Shown here piece after piece: positions 33,992 to 47,238 of a stretch of DNA of 64,000 bases; the first letter of the stretch is position 1, and every line of letters starts with the position of its first letter. The notes beneath the pieces were generated by a model. It was given only the letters and a program-made list of their open reading frames with translations. It did no database searches and was not told the origin of the DNA. The stretch spans positions 216,182 through 280,181 of the forward strand of contig NW_006768773.1 in NCBI RefSeq assembly GCF_000204055.1. The letters are read 5' to 3'. This DNA is from Melampsora larici-populina 98AG31 (Eukaryota; Basidiomycota; Pucciniomycetes; Pucciniales; Melampsoraceae). The translations under genes were made by a program, and so were the position numbers.

Positions 33992-36282
33992 CTATATGGG
34001 TAGGCCTGCATTACGGCATGCTGCAACTATTCCATGTTTCTTGTTATCGTGCTTGATAGCTTTTTGAAGCACACAGATGTCAGAATTGACTTAGACCACA
34101 CAAAAAGGAATTTGAAAAGACTATAGTACATAGAATACTGACTTTCATTTCTCAAATCACATACCGGAAGGTTAACAATACAATCTGCCATAGCATCACG
34201 AGGAAGGGTACTTGATGAAGAGATGAAGAGTCTGATGTGAATTTCAAGCTTTGGGTACACATGAGGTAAAGAATGATCACTCACGTGTTCTTGTATGGGA
34301 AATGCTCAAAACCACCGTACTTTTGTTGACAAGAGATAGAAGCATTGGTCAAGAACTGAGTTGAATAACCAAAGTGATCTGAGATCACCCAAGCATTTTC
34401 AAACTTAGATTCATATCTTTCATTCTTTACTCTGACAATATTGTACATCCTGAATTGTGTGAAAATATGTGAACATCAATGATTTTGCCAATCATCACGT
34501 TTCACATAGAATGAGTTTTGGTCTCAGAAGATTTTATCAGGACTCACGTTCCATTTGTGTCACAATATGACAAGATATCATCACCTTCAAAAGCTCCATT
34601 TATCCCATTTCCAGCACACACGTCCTAAAGATGTCAAAAATCAGGATATTTAAATCAAGCCTGCCCATCCAAGAAATCGATTACTGACTGATCCTATGGT
34701 CACAAATGCATCCTGTTGAACAATTATCAGAACAGAAGAAAGGATGTCAAAATGTTGATGATTTAATTCCACAAATAGATTTGAGGGTCGTACCACAGAG
34801 CGTAGAACTTTGACCAATGTCACGACCGTAGTGACATTCTTTAGATCATCCGTCACAAGTGGTAGATAGATAGCTTCATTTGGTTGTAAGTATGTTCCAT
34901 TTTTTAGTTGACCGTAGATTCCTTGATCTGTGCTTATTCCAGCATTGATTATCTTGTCTGCTTGTTTTGTAAGCCCATCTACCATCACTTTCTCATATCG
35001 CACCATTTGATTCTCCAAGTGGGTCCACTGTTTTTTTTTCAAAAAATAAATGAAAGCAATCAATATCATATTGTAAAAATTCAGATTCTTAGTGAGAAAT
35101 TGATGCCTAACTTCATTGAAGGCCTCTCTATCACCTTCCGGTGGTTTAGGAGCATTCAAAAGACCACCTCCCAATTCAAAGGCAGCTGACATCACATTGT
35201 TAATGATGTTCATCACATCACCTACTCTATCCTGAAATTGATAAAATAGACTGAAGATGTCCAAGAGCATAGTGTTTGACACCATCATGCAAGCTCCATT
35301 TTCAATGAAGTCAATTTTGAAGTTGTCTATTCCTTCAGTATTGATGGCTGGAAACCTAAATATTTTGAAAGGCTTTAATATGTGCTTCACCTCGTAGACG
35401 CATACCAAAGCTCCTTGATACTCCAACAAGCTTTTGCACAACTGATGTTCAAAAACTCACAATGCACTTTGTACGCTAGATATTGTAGCTAATAAAAAAG
35501 ATGAATGAGTTTGTTTTAGTGAAAATATCAAAGCGACAACAAAATCGAAGCGATATTCAAATCTTGCTATGGCTTTTACTCACATCGAACATAATTGGCG
35601 CTCCACTGAATTGCTTTTTTCATTGAGTTGAGTTGTATGTTCCATTGTTCAACTGCAAACAGAATATACCAGTCTGGTAAAGCAGCGGGGTAGCACGGCT
35701 TTTTATGAAAATCCAAAAGAAATCAGTTATGAGGAAATTTTCTCCTTGTTCAACACTCTGTTTCTTTGTGAAAAAATGGAACATGACTCACCTGTCCAGA
35801 ACTGCAAGGTTGACCAATACCGCACTCAAAGCTAGGTAGACCTTTTGATGCGGCGTATGCCTGACATCACAAACGTGAGAGGATAGAAAATCAATCGAGA
35901 AGCATCCCTTCAAAGGTAGTTGAAAAAACAGTTTTTCAATCCGTTTCAGTTCAAGACTCACAGGAAGGGAAGTTGCATTTCCATTGGGATAGTTCTTCAG
36001 GTAGTCGTCTAATCTCAAACTTTTCCAAGTCTGAGGAACGAGTGCCGAGATGGTACAGTTTGCACTGAGAGGCTCAGGGGGATCCTTAGGTGGTCCATGA
36101 TGTTGAGATTTGGACGAGCCCAGTTTACCACCTGCCATCATAGATGGCAGATTCATTCGCTTCGCATGCTGATGTAGCCCTCCAAACTGTTGCAAGTCTT
36201 GAATGCTGGCAGACGTCTGACTTGAAGATATGAAGAGAATGAGGAGAGGACCGAAAAAGGAAGCAGATCGTGAAAGCATCAT
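33992..36282 (-). CDS. Secreted hypothetical protein, multi-exon
   Basis: The start is MMLSRSASFFGPLLILFISS at 36282, a clear signal peptide with a cut site near SSQTSAS. Exon 1 ends near 35963 (or reads through). Later exons read GCFSIDFLSSHVCDVRHTPH, a long central part (NTEGIDNFKIDFIENGACMM; ELGGGLLNAPKPPEGDREAF; YLQPNEAIYLPLVTDDLKN), then DVCAGNGINGAFEGDDILSY, MYNIVRVKNERYESKFENAW, NASISCQQKYGGF and a last exon KHGIVAACRNAGLPI ending at 33992. Most junctions are GT-AG and in phase; one near 35650-35780 is not settled. Several Cys lie in the C-terminal third. The protein could be an apoplastic or haustorial effector, but this rests only on secretion and lack of known domains. Confidence 0.6.
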
Positions 36283-37261
36283 GAAAGTAACTTTTTGATT
36301 TCGATGACTCGAAGGAGATGCTGACGTCCAGGTTTAGTGAGCTTCTAGCAGCACCTGTCAGCTTCAGAGATATATAAGTCAGCTTACCGCGCAACGCAGC
36401 CTTGACGAAACCTCTGAATATATCGGCTCCATCACATCAGGGTTCATCCAAGGTTGAAATCGTCTTACAGAGTATAAGGAATGCTTTCGGTCTTGGCTGC
36501 GCCGTTTTCGATTCTGCTGTGCCTTTGTCGAACTTACCTCACATATATACTTGTCGTTATTTTAATCCATGAAATCAGATATTGCAGGCTCGCAGTAGTC
36601 CTCATCCCGCTCAAATCCGTTGGCTCTCTCAGGTTTCATATTCGTTTCAATTCCAGGTCATGCGGAAAATTTCCATCGGCCTACCTTAGTCTCGTAACGA
36701 AGAGCAAGCCTTCGAAAGGGGAAGCTCGGCAATTCTTGCTGTGTTTATTGGATTGACGAAGCGAGGTTTTCGCTATTTTTTGTGTTCCGAGCCAATCTGG
36801 AGCTGTTCAGATCTTTCTCGCCCTTCTCAATTCACTCAAACGGATTGATTTTTAATTTTTCCTCTGAGATTCTCTCCAGTGATACAAAATGCGTTGAATA
36901 TATGCACTTTGTCTGGAAGATTGGTCCCAAGAACCACCCTTGTTCATGAAGCGCTTCATGCAGGTTCACGCAAGATCTACCGACTTGGGTACAAATGAAT
37001 ATCGAGGAGTCCCCTGCTGACGCAGACGCAGCCATCTAACCTAACAAAGTCTCTCGGCGAGCGACCCTGCGAGGGGATTTTGTCAGGTGAACTTCGAAGT
37101 GCAGCCATTGAGAATTTGAGATGTCACATTGTTGTATGATTAGTCCGGTCTGGTCCGATCGTGGCCCGGACCCCCACGCCCGATGTTGGGAGTCGGGACA
37201 TGAAGATTTTGGCTACAGACTGTGGTCGACTTTATTTACCAGAATTTCAACCTTGACTCCA
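36283..37261. other. Intergenic, promoter region of two divergent genes
   Basis: No supported coding frame. Contains the upstream regions of the secreted gene (minus) and of the small plus-strand frame at 37262. Confidence 0.4.
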
Positions 37262-37669
37262 ATGGCCACCTCAATCATGTCCTGCTGTCGACTTTTCACC
37301 CGAAGTGTACTACCTTCACAACGTCTTCCGAACCAGCTCAGATGGAATTCCTTCTCTCGTGCCACCGAAGCTGGTGTATCGGCTGATCGGTTTGGGCGCC
37401 TTGGGCCGAATGGTGGCGTGCTTTTATCCGAGGCTCAGGTGCAAGGACTCTTCGATTACCCTGAGTTTAAACATCCATCCAGAGAAGTTTCTGCGTACAA
37501 GAAATGGCGACTGGTATGTAACGGTTTTCGAGCACCAATAGCACGCATCATCTTTCAGTTGCTGACGCTGAAGGCCTCAATAGCAACGCATGAAACGGAT
37601 CAAGGCCAACAAGGGCAAATTGTAAACCAACATCGCCTATCAACTGCACTTATCAAATCTCAGGCATGA
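37262..37669 (+). CDS. Possible small mitochondrial protein
   Basis: The frame starts MATSIMSCCRLFTRSVLPSQ at 37262 and is rich in Arg/Ser with no acidic residues for about 40 residues, which fits a mitochondrial targeting peptide. The middle reads FGRLGPNGGVLLSEAQVQGL. A 45-base GT-AG intron (37514-37558) with a good TTTCAG acceptor would remove a stretch in phase, so both forms stay open. The stop is at 37667-37669. The family is not recognised, and the short length leaves real doubt. Confidence 0.4.
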   Translation: MATSIMSCCRLFTRSVLPSQRLPNQLRWNSFSRATEAGVSADRFGRLGPNGGVLLSEAQVQGLFDYPEFKHPSREVSAYKKWRLVCNGFRAPIARIIFQLLTLKASIATHETDQGQQGQIVNQHRLSTALIKSQA

Positions 37670-38500
37670 AAATCGCTGGATGCGTTGTGATAATCGGTCT
37701 TTGTCTGCCCAAATCACCCCTCGGTTCCTGCTCTTCGTCGTATCTACTCCTGAACTGGAAATTTTCAGTTGAACGCGATCCCGCGTCAGGATTATCACCG
37801 GCAATGCCATTGAAATTCGTGTAACTTGACAAAATTTGCTCAAACCTCATCCACATTCACAAGCCTTGATGTATGGTCACATTATTGCAAAGCTGCACGA
37901 TAAATACTCAAAAATTACTCGCCTTGTGTCTCATCCGGTACGCTGTTGCTATGCCATACATCTCCAATAATCATCGCCTCTTGGTTTTTGAATATAATAT
38001 AGGAGGTTTTGTAATGCGCACTTTGTGCGTTCAGGCGATGAATGATACTGTATCATATCCTGAACCCAGCCTAAGCAGTAGTCATATCCGCACCATAAGG
38101 GCGTCAAACAATCTTCACATGAAACTGAACCTATTTGCATATTGTGTTCGACAAGTATGCCTTACATCTCCTCTGCTTCGAGCTTCTAAAGCTGAGCACG
38201 CAGCGTGACATTGTATAATTATATCGTTAGGTTACGGAAGCTATCCATGTTCACGTGTCGTGTATTGTAAAACATATCAAAGTGTGACAGACAAGACCGC
38301 ATACGATTCCATGAGGATTACTACAAAATTTGACCAAATTCATGGTTGCATGGATGTATGAGGAGAAACATGATATATGCGTGCAACGTAAATAAACAAA
38401 AGTTGACATTTGAACGATAAAGATTGCAAGGTTTGAACATATTCATGTATAATTAAATTCGAAGAAAACAGTCCTTCAGGCCTGGCTCTGCTTGGCCATT
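37670..38500. other. Intergenic, no gene seen
   Basis: Short frames on both strands overlap each other without domain or splice support. AT-rich. Confidence 0.4.
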
Positions 38501-40965
38501 CTAGACTGCATGTCCCACCAGGGTTTCTCCCCCTACTGAATTAGAACGCGACAGAGAAGGTGAGGCGAAGAGGTCCATGGGGTATACCTCGAATTTCCCG
38601 TGCTTTCCGGATCTTGATGAAGATGTCTGAGACGTAGGTGAAGCAAGAGCCGGAGAAGGCTGTCTATTGGACGAATCGTTGTCCGTGGGTGGCGTCGCTT
38701 CCCTTTGCCTCTTAGTTGGAGATTTTGAAAGAGAAGAAAAGAAAGAGAGTGGCCCCAGCGTGACATATATGGTGATCAATACAACACTCAGGAAGAGCTG
38801 AATAAATAGAAGCCAAGGTGTCCCAAACAGCTCATAAAGTGATCGTACAGCAAGTACGAGTCCCACATTAGGAAATCTGCATTACATCACTCGTTCATCA
38901 GCATTGAGGGGTAATTTTTGTTATAGTAGCAAAACCAGCATAATTTTACTCACATTATGATCCAGAGCCCCATTACATCATCAAGTATCTTATCTATTCG
39001 GTGCGAAAAAAGGATCAGCTTTGACTTAAAGACGTATGGAGTGGAAACCAAGTAGATTTGGATCTACTTACTTCCTTTCCACCAGAATGTAATCATGGAC
39101 TTGACATATATCAACAAGGCTGTTCCAGTAAGCATCAACCCAGCCAACATACCGAAGCCTTGGAAGGTCTCCCCAAGACCCTCCGTTAGGAGTAGATTAG
39201 GCGACTCGACGAATCTATTATCAAATTCATCAGTTTGCGTCAGATTCACCCATAGTTAACAATAATTTCTGCGTAAGAATCATACAAATCTTGACTGACA
39301 TTATTGGCGCCAATCTTCCAAGTCTAATCAATACATGAGCGGTGAGAGCTACAGGTGGCTCAAGTCAGTTTAGCTGCGCGAAGGATGTCCCGAAGAATAT
39401 TGATGACAGTCACTTCACACTCACCCGGTGGGCCGACCGCTATAAAGATGGTCGAAGTCTGTATTACAGAAATGATTCACAGTCCAGATCCCTGTCAGGG
39501 TGTTGTGCACTTGTTGGGGTGGGATGGGTGGCGTTGACTCACAGAAGGACCAGAGATATGGCCAGTGATTGCTACGCGTTGAAGATACGTGAACTGAAAT
39601 CACATCTTTTAGTATGGTCTATTGTTTCATTCGAGGGTGCTAGTCTGTGGGACTTACAAAATATGCACCAGCAAAGATGCTGGACATGCCCTGGAACAAG
39701 TATCCCACCAAAGCGATTTCTGTTGCCATCTCCGACTTCAATGGAACCAATGGAAAGAGATTCACAGCGATCATCCCAACGAGTAGAAGTGGGAAGCTGA
39801 GAATAATTACTATTGGTGTTAGAGTTTTGATATCATGTGGTTTGCGGAACCACAGGGTCCAGGAGAGGAGTGAAACTCTGAGAAGATAAATGCAAGTAAT
39901 ATCGACAGTTAGGAAGAGGTATTGCTGTCATACGGGATTTAGTGACGATAGAGTAGAAAACGAGGGCCAATTACGTGAGTGAGGACACGATGTAGATGTA
40001 AAATAGTCTCAGTGCGCCGTTCAAGCCGACCCATCCTCCGGGGGCAGTATATCGAATGCATCCAAGAATCAAGGTGGCCCTATGACGTATCAAAAAAATG
40101 AAAAGTAAATCAGCTTGAGACCAACTCATTGATTTAGCTCGTGAGATTCAGACCAACATTTGAGTTACTAGCACGGGTAGAAAGAAGCCCCTGTGTGGGT
40201 CATTCATAGATTCCCATGTTCGAGATGGTGAGTTGATTAGTTGCCCAACTGGAGCGTCCGCGATATGGTCACAGGTTGAGAGAAAGGGCAATCAGCATGT
40301 CGCTCTGTGAGGCCGACGTAGACAGCAAGGCCTGGTCGACAAAAACTACATGTGTCGGTTCTGCACTCACGAAAGATCACAATGCTCAAGCAGAATAGGC
40401 CAAAATTCACTACCGGTACGGGACATCCGTATCCACAATTCAAAAGATCACATTCAACAAAAGTCAGTTTTGTTCGCTCTTGTCCAATGCCAATGAATGA
40501 TCAAATTCATCTTGATATTTGAATTGGAAATGTCCTTACAGAAATAATATATCATCTCGACAAACGAGATCACCTTCCAGCTAAGATCGAAGCTGCCCAG
40601 TATGAGATGGACCTAGAGTTATAATGAAGATAAAGGGAGCAATAATATATATACACAGGCTTAAGTGAGCTGGTGAAATCTTGGGCGTGAGAGACTTTTC
40701 GATGGTATCGTACCGAGCCCGTAGCTAGTCCAATCGAACTCAACTCCCATGAGTAGCCGTGTAAAATCCTAGAAATCGTTGGATCTCTGTGAGGCACAAC
40801 GATAGAGGTACCCGGTAATGGCGTCTCGACCCTTCGTGAACAATTGTCGATGTCGCGAGGTAGACCAGTCCATAGTGACTCGGGGCGTTCGTGACGAACT
40901 GCCTTGTCAGGGTATTCTGGCGAGGACTCGTGTAGCTCGAAAGAATAATTTTTCATTTGCCACAA
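38501..40965 (-). CDS. SLAC1/TDT-family transporter (C4-dicarboxylate/sulfite type)
   Basis: Many short exons encode a polytopic membrane protein. In order from the right: CPVPVVNFGLFCLSIVIF, GFFLPVLVTQM, ATLILGCIRYTAPGGWVGLN, ALRLFYIYIVSSL, PIVIILSFPLLLVGMIAVNL, LVGYLFQGMSSIFAGAYF, then FIAVGPPG, GFGMLAGLMLTGTALLIYV and finally FPNVGLVLAVRSLYEL with a last membrane helix LLFIQLFLSVVLITIYVT. The segments FQG, FIAVGPP and FPNVG are hallmarks of the TDT/SLAC1 family (Mae1 malate and Ssu1 sulfite transporters). The cytosolic tail is Ser-rich. Substrate cannot be told from sequence. Several exon borders and the N-terminus (right of 40500) are not settled; the true start may be elsewhere in 40500-40965. 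Confidence 0.65.
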
Positions 40966-41602
40966 TCCGTTTGGAGGGATTTTATCCTCAAAGGAAGAGT
41001 AAGTCTTGGCTGTAAGCTTCCGGGATCGATGTCGATTTATTGATGTATCGATTCAAAGTACGTGTACCTGGTGAACTTCGGGAGTGTGCAGAGGTAAAAG
41101 GGAATGGAGATTTGAAGGGCACAGAAGTTGACCTACTTTGGCTTCACAAAGCCTCCAAACTCAAATACTCCGAGGAGACATGATCTATGATCGATACAGA
41201 ACTTGAAGGTGTTCTTAGCTCATACGCGTACGATGATATCTTTGGTCTCGGGGACCACTGTCTATATCAACTTCATTTTTAACCGATCGAGTTTCACGTT
41301 GTGTGCGCGCAGCTCCATATATCCAGCTGACACAGGCTAACGCTTTGCGGGACGAATGGTGTTCAATCCCAATACATAATTTTGTAAAAACTGAACAAGT
41401 GCTGAGCGTAGTGGACTGCGAAACTGTTGGTCTTGAGTAAGATACGGTTTAAACACATTACTCACTTGTGTTGGGTGAGCGTATGATTCGAAGCGACACC
41501 ATCATACCACGCGTTATGTATGATGGACGAGAGAGGAGGGTGGAGGACAAACCTCAAAACCCGAAACACAAACCTGTATGGTCCTGTACTCCATTCTCTT
41601 AA
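40966..41602. other. Intergenic, no gene seen
   Basis: No coding chain on either strand; upstream region of the transporter gene. Confidence 0.4.
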
Positions 41603-41908
41603 GAGCACCCACTATGGTTGCGTTAACTCGGTGATTTAGCGTTACCCTAACGCTAAAATACCAACATGTCCACTATGGACCTGTTTTAGACCTGCGGTCC
41701 GTACGGCTGCGTCAAGTCTTGCACTTCGTGTGCTCAGATTTACGCAAGCCTACGACTTGATTTATCGTAGGAACTAGGGAAAGCAGACGATAAATCATCC
41801 CATAGTGGATTTCACGCGGTTACCAACTTTGGTAAAACACGCATGATCAAACTTCGCGCTCAGGAACGCAAACTTTACGATAAAACACTCCCACCATAGT
41901 GGGTGCTC
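41603..41908. mobile_element. 306-bp MITE, TAA duplication, GAGCACCCACTATGG ends
   Basis: The left end GAGCACCCACTATGGTTG matches the reversed right end GAGCACCCACTATGGTGG. TAA flanks it at 41600-41602 and 41909-41911. The motif CCACTATGG or its reverse recurs inside near 41672 and 41806. TAA duplication and length fit a PIF/Harbinger-derived MITE. It is noncoding. Confidence 0.88.
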
Positions 41909-42252
41909 TAAGCTCCTTAACGTGAGCTGGGTATTTTATGTATCCTCCACTGAACAAAATGCTCCTACACCACGGGAGGGTTCCATGCCCAAATTCAGTC
42001 CGGCCCCGCCCTTAAACAGTCGAGCCAGATAACAGCCCGCAGACTGACCTCAATCACCAGATATCCGCCCGCTTGACGCTCCGCTTGTGACAGCTGGCAT
42101 TTGTCCTCCGGGCTCATTTCAGCGCGCGGATTGCCGCCTAGTGGCCGCTCAGTTAGTCACCGACGGCCTGCTCAGCGCTCAGCAGTCTTGAAGCACCACC
42201 TCTTGAAGCACCACCCGGACAACGACACACTTTCACAGCACCGCTCATCACA

Positions 42253-45200
42253 ATGGTGAACATAGCCACACTACTCCCTTGTCCCGACCGATGCAAGTTC
42301 TTTACCTTTACTTGACTAATAAAAAAAACAGATCATTGATATCATCACCTTGTTGCAGACATCGAATTTAATCCTCATGACTCAAGATTCCGCTGTGAGA
42401 TCTGCGTTGCCAGCAGGGCGATGCGAGATTATTGGCCGCACATCACATCTGATTCACATCAAGCGGCTGTATCTCAAACCATAGCTCATCAAGCGGCACA
42501 AGAGGAGATGTTGCTCGGTATTCGCGAGACCACCAAGAGCCCAATCGATCCAATGTTGATCAATGACAACCCCGTGGACGATCCACCGCCGTCCCCGACT
42601 GCCAGCACTCCACCTATGCCTCTCTCACCACTTACCCTACTGCGCAGCTTCATAACCGGCGATGGCGATTCCACCGATTCGGATGAGTCTGATGTGCCAA
42701 TGGATTTTGACAGCTTGAGACAAGCGCTTGAAGCAATTCGGCAGGAGGACGGTGAAGACAGCGACAAGGATATAGCTGATGCGGAATCTCTGGATGGATC
42801 TGGGGCGAACTTGGACGATGAAAATGGATGGTACCCATTCAAAAGAATGGAGGTCAGCTCTGCTGATTTGTTTAATTGCTCGTCATCCCTGCTTAAATTA
42901 ACGTAAATGTCTTTGTGCATCAGCAAGTTGTTGCGGTGTTGATTATTGGGTCCGGTAGGAGCATTCTCTCCCGCTCTCAATACCAGAGAATTCGGTTGGT
43001 CTTCCGCATATGTCGTGTAAATCTACCCGAATGGGGTTCAGTTCGCGCGCAGAATACTCGGTTGAAGAAAAAAATGGACATCAACGTGATTGAACGTCTC
43101 AGCCCATCTGGAACTCCGTTGTTTGGACTAGATGTGAAGAGCATTATAAGAAATGTGAGTGTTTCCATTTCTCTTTTGATTTTGGTTTGTATCAATTGGT
43201 ATCTTTTTGGATAGGAGCTGGCGAACCCATTGGTCAGCCCATACCTGGTTTATATCCCTGAGCTTCCAACCAACGATCGAATCAATCGCCTCTCACAGAG
43301 TCAGAAATGGCGAGAAGATTACTCGCGCCTGTTACGTGTACAAATGGTCACCAGCAAAGATAAACATGTGTATATCTATGAACCATATCAGCTCCAGACT
43401 AATCAGCTGGTGGTGCCGATATTCTTTTACCAAGAGAATAGTAAAAAAATGGCTAAATGTCTTCCTGCCAATGTTCAACCTGCCTTTGGCGACCCAAATC
43501 GGGTCAATATAATGTTATCAGAAGAGCCTGCTTTTGATTCTCACGTGTTGTATTCAATCGAGGTAAAAGATCTTGGGAAGTCTTTTAAAGAAATTGTACT
43601 AGAGGGAGATGTTGCTCTCAGTGACCTTTGTCACCACATGTACCGTAAGCCTTCTTGGTTTTTGTTGAGGACCGCTTGGATTTGATCAGACCGGATTAAA
43701 TTTGTTCATTAGAACGAAATGGATTTCAAGTAGAATCGATTCCACTGGAAAACCCATGGAGGGCAAAAGCGGAAGGGAAGGTCATTCGCCACGTACCAAT
43801 CACCTTATACTCCGATGACACCTCTGGCAATGTGTCAAAGAAATTCAATAAGCACATGAGTATTTACTTTACTCTGTCAGGTCTGCCACCTGAATGGACC
43901 AATCAAGAGTTCAATATTCACTTTTTGGCCACCTCGAATGTAGCATCAGCTCTGGATTTACTCGACGAGATAGTAGATAATATCAAGTAAGTGTCTTCTC
44001 ATTCTGGATTTGGGGTGGCCAGTAGCACTAATCCATATGGTCCGCAGCGAAACTGCACACAACGGCTTCTCTGCGTATGATCATGCTCTCGGCGAGGACA
44101 TTTGGTCATGGCAGTTGTACTCTGCCACGTTGGCGATTTGCCGATGCATGCTGAGATTAGTAACACGACGAATCCTGCGATTACCCTCACACCCTGTCGG
44201 ATTTGTGACCTTCAAGTGGCCCGCCAAGCTGATAAGAAAGAAGAACGCTTTGTGCGCGACTTTCTGGGTCGCAATGCTCTTGGTCAAAAGGTAATCAATC
44301 TCATTTTCATTCAATCAATACTAAGGCTCAATTTCAAATTTGCCAATTGTTATGGGCATCTAGCATGATTTACCGCGCCGCAAATGGAATGTCACTAAGC
44401 TACGCACCCGCGAGATCTGGAACCTCTCACAACGGAGCAATTCGAAGTCCCTCATCGAAGAGAAAACTCGTCAATATGGATGCAAAGACACGCTCAATGA
44501 GTACTTTTGGAAGCAGATGCAAGCTGCTCACGCAGAACTTCCAGCTCACGAAGCTCATCAACTGTTCACGAAATTGAATGAAGAACAAGGTCAACACCTA
44601 TTCAACCCCATGCTCCGACTTGAAGGTATTTTATTAATTACTATTAATAAAAGAACGAATAAACTGACCTGGGTGATGTTCAGGTTTTGATGGGCACCTA
44701 GACACTCCGGTGGAAACTCTTCATGTGGTCCTCCTTGGGGTCGCAAAATACTGGTTTAAGGCCACGATGCACGAGCTTAGTCTGAAGAATGGGTCAAAGA
44801 AATACAATGATGTGTTTGCACGGTGGAAAAGCTTTAGCATAAAAGGTCTGAATGTGCCCCCGATTATTCCTACGACTCTGATTCAATTCAATCGGAGTCT
44901 GGTAGGAAAAGAATTTAGAACGGTACTGCAAACAGTGCCATTTGTTCTTTTTGATCATCTCTCCGCCAAAAAAAGACACCTTTGGACATCCCTATGTCTT
45001 TTATCATCGTACATTTTCCAGCACGAGATCACGGACCTTAAGGTTTATCTCGAAGAACTTGAAGCTCATATTGAAAGTTTTTTGCATCAAGTTGTGACGT
45101 TATCGGCTCAGTGGGTTAATAAACCCAAATTTCATATGCTGATCCATCTCCGAGAGTGTATTCAAAGATTTGGGCCTGCCCTTCTCTACGCAAGCGAGAA

Positions 45201-46317
45201 ATTTGAGGCTTTCAACTTCAGCCTGCGAAATGCATCGGTCCATTCTAACAAGCATGCACCTGGACTTGACATTGCAAATAACTTCAACAATCGGGTCCTC
45301 TTGCGAATTTTACTCTCTGGATCTTCTTTCTTTGATAATGAACTGCAGGTAAGAGTCAAAGGTGGACATCTGTTGACGTCTCTGTTAGATAAAATTCCGG
45401 AGTTGTATGAGGCAATGGGTTTGAGGCGAGCAAGATCTTCGCAAGAAGATGGACTATACGTAGTTGGAGGTTAGTATATCATGCTTTTGTTTTATTTCAC
45501 ATCGATGTTCTTAATTTTCATCACTTGCAGCTATTGAAGACCCTCAAGATCCGATCCCAGACTCTTTGGCTCACTATGCGCAAGGATCATTGCAACAAAT
45601 AAAGAGTTTTACGTTACCCAATGGTCAAAAGATTGAGACTCAAGACTTTGTAACGGTGAGTACCTCACCTACATTTCAAATTCAAAAATGATACTCAAAC
45701 AAAAAGGTTTCAGTTTAAGAACACAGATCACATTGGCCGAGTGTCTTCAATTTGGAAACCCACTAGAATCTCACCCTCACAGAGTCTTCTGGTGATCAAG
45801 CGCTGTGTTTTGGGTCGCATTGTGCCTTTCTACGGGATGCGCGAGGTTATTGTCTCAGCAGAGACTTATGCCAAAAAAGCATTGGTAAAACTTGTTCCGT
45901 TGTTTATGTTGCTTTCGGACAAGATTTAACATAATGATGGTCAATTTTTTTCATCAGGATGTTGAAAATTTGATCAACCTTCAACACAATTGTCACAAGG
46001 GGAATTGTCATGTGGGCAAATCGAGTGGTCGCCGCATAGAGCGAAGAGACGTAGGGGGATCTATTCCCATCATGAAACATGATGATTCTCAGTCTTTCAT
46101 ATTGAACTCTGCATCACATTACTCAGCCGAGTTACATCGACGTTTGGCAAAAGTTCAATTGTCCAGAGTGAGTTGTGCCCAATGGAACGAAGGCATCCAA
46201 AAAGGAGTGGACGTCTGGAAAACCGCACCGGTAGGTCAACCCCAGCCACGTGTTACAAACACTTCACGGAACAAGAAAAGAAAAGACCACCATGAATCAC
46301 CACGTCATGAGGTATGA
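42253..46317 (+). CDS. Plavaka-type DNA transposase, multi-exon
   Basis: A Cys pair (CEIC) followed by HITSDSH suggests an N-terminal zinc finger near 42400-42450, and an acidic Pro-rich linker follows. The core runs from about 42924: VVAVLIIGSGRSILSRSQYQ, ELANPLVSPYLVYIPELP, HVYIYEPYQLQTNQLVVPI, then ITLYSDDTSGN (about 43800), FNIHFLATSN, VVLCHVGDLPMHAE (about 44110), CRICDLQ, and TPVETLHVVLLGVAKYW (about 44710), followed by a long helical part with NKPKFHMLIHL and ENFEAF-like KFEAFNFSLRN. This order matches the Plavaka/CACTA-like transposases common in basidiomycetes. The D in SDD, D in GDLP and a later E are candidate catalytic acids. The C-terminal part is basic (SRNKKRKDHHE) and ends at 46317. 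No stop was seen in the exons read. The first exon is not settled. Confidence 0.75.
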
Positions 46318-47238
46318 TATACAGCACGCACTAGTTGAACTTGTGAAAATGTTATATTGTACTTTTACAAAAGTTGTTTTTATCAAGAACCACACTGGAA
46401 CTTTTTGTCTTTTCTTTATCAAATGTTGTGTGCTTTTGTGAAATTAACACACACCCAGCATGAAGATCAGACCACCTTGCGCGGTACACTTGAGAAAGAT
46501 TGGACCGTGTGACTTGTCGAATCACTCAGCTCAAATTTTAACACAGACTTTGTCTCATGAAAGATTGTGCTCTGTGATTGGTCGGTCGGACGCGTTTAGA
46601 CCACAAGTTGGCGGATGGCAAACGAAGGGCTGCCTGCACGTCATCCAAGTGTTTGGCGTGGAAAACACAAATGATGTGACCCTTCAAAAACAGTTTGAAA
46701 TCCTTAACGTTAATGTCGGTCACCTTTAAAACAGTTTGAAATCCTTAATGTTCACTTTCACTCATTCTTTCCGACCGCTTCCGCACACTTGATTCTTCCT
46801 TGTCACAAAAACTTCCGCTCTGAGATTGATTTCACTCAGCTCAATTTTTTCTCAATCTTTCTCTCTTGAAAGATCGCGCTTGGTGATTGAATTCACTCAC
46901 CTCAAATTTCTCTCACACTTCGTCTCTTGAAATTCGTCTCTTGAAAGATTGCACTCGTGATTGGTCAGTCGCACGCGTTTACACCAAAGGCAAACACAGC
47001 AACGAGACGCGGCGCGTTAACAATATCGCGAGGAAGACACGAATTGGGTGACCCTTAAAGTAAGTATAAATTGAGCTCCTTTGTCCCCCTTTCACTTTAT
47101 TCCCCAAACCGGTGAACTACCTCTTTGTCCTCCATTTCTTGTTTCAAGATCCAACAAAGTTTCCTTCAAGTGCATCCAAATTTCTTAACAAACAAACTTC
47201 AAAAACCTTTTTTTAACATTCTACAACTTTCATAAAAG
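46318..47238. repeat. Intergenic repeats between the transposase and accessory gene
   Basis: Three diverged copies of a unit with CACTCAGCTCAAATTT, TCTCTTGAAAGATTG and GTGATTGGTCGGTCG followed by ACGCGTTTA lie near 46515-46610, 46825-46890 and 46900-46990. They may be subterminal or internal transposase-binding repeats. The last 180 bases are pyrimidine-rich and look like a 5' leader for the next gene. Confidence 0.5.
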
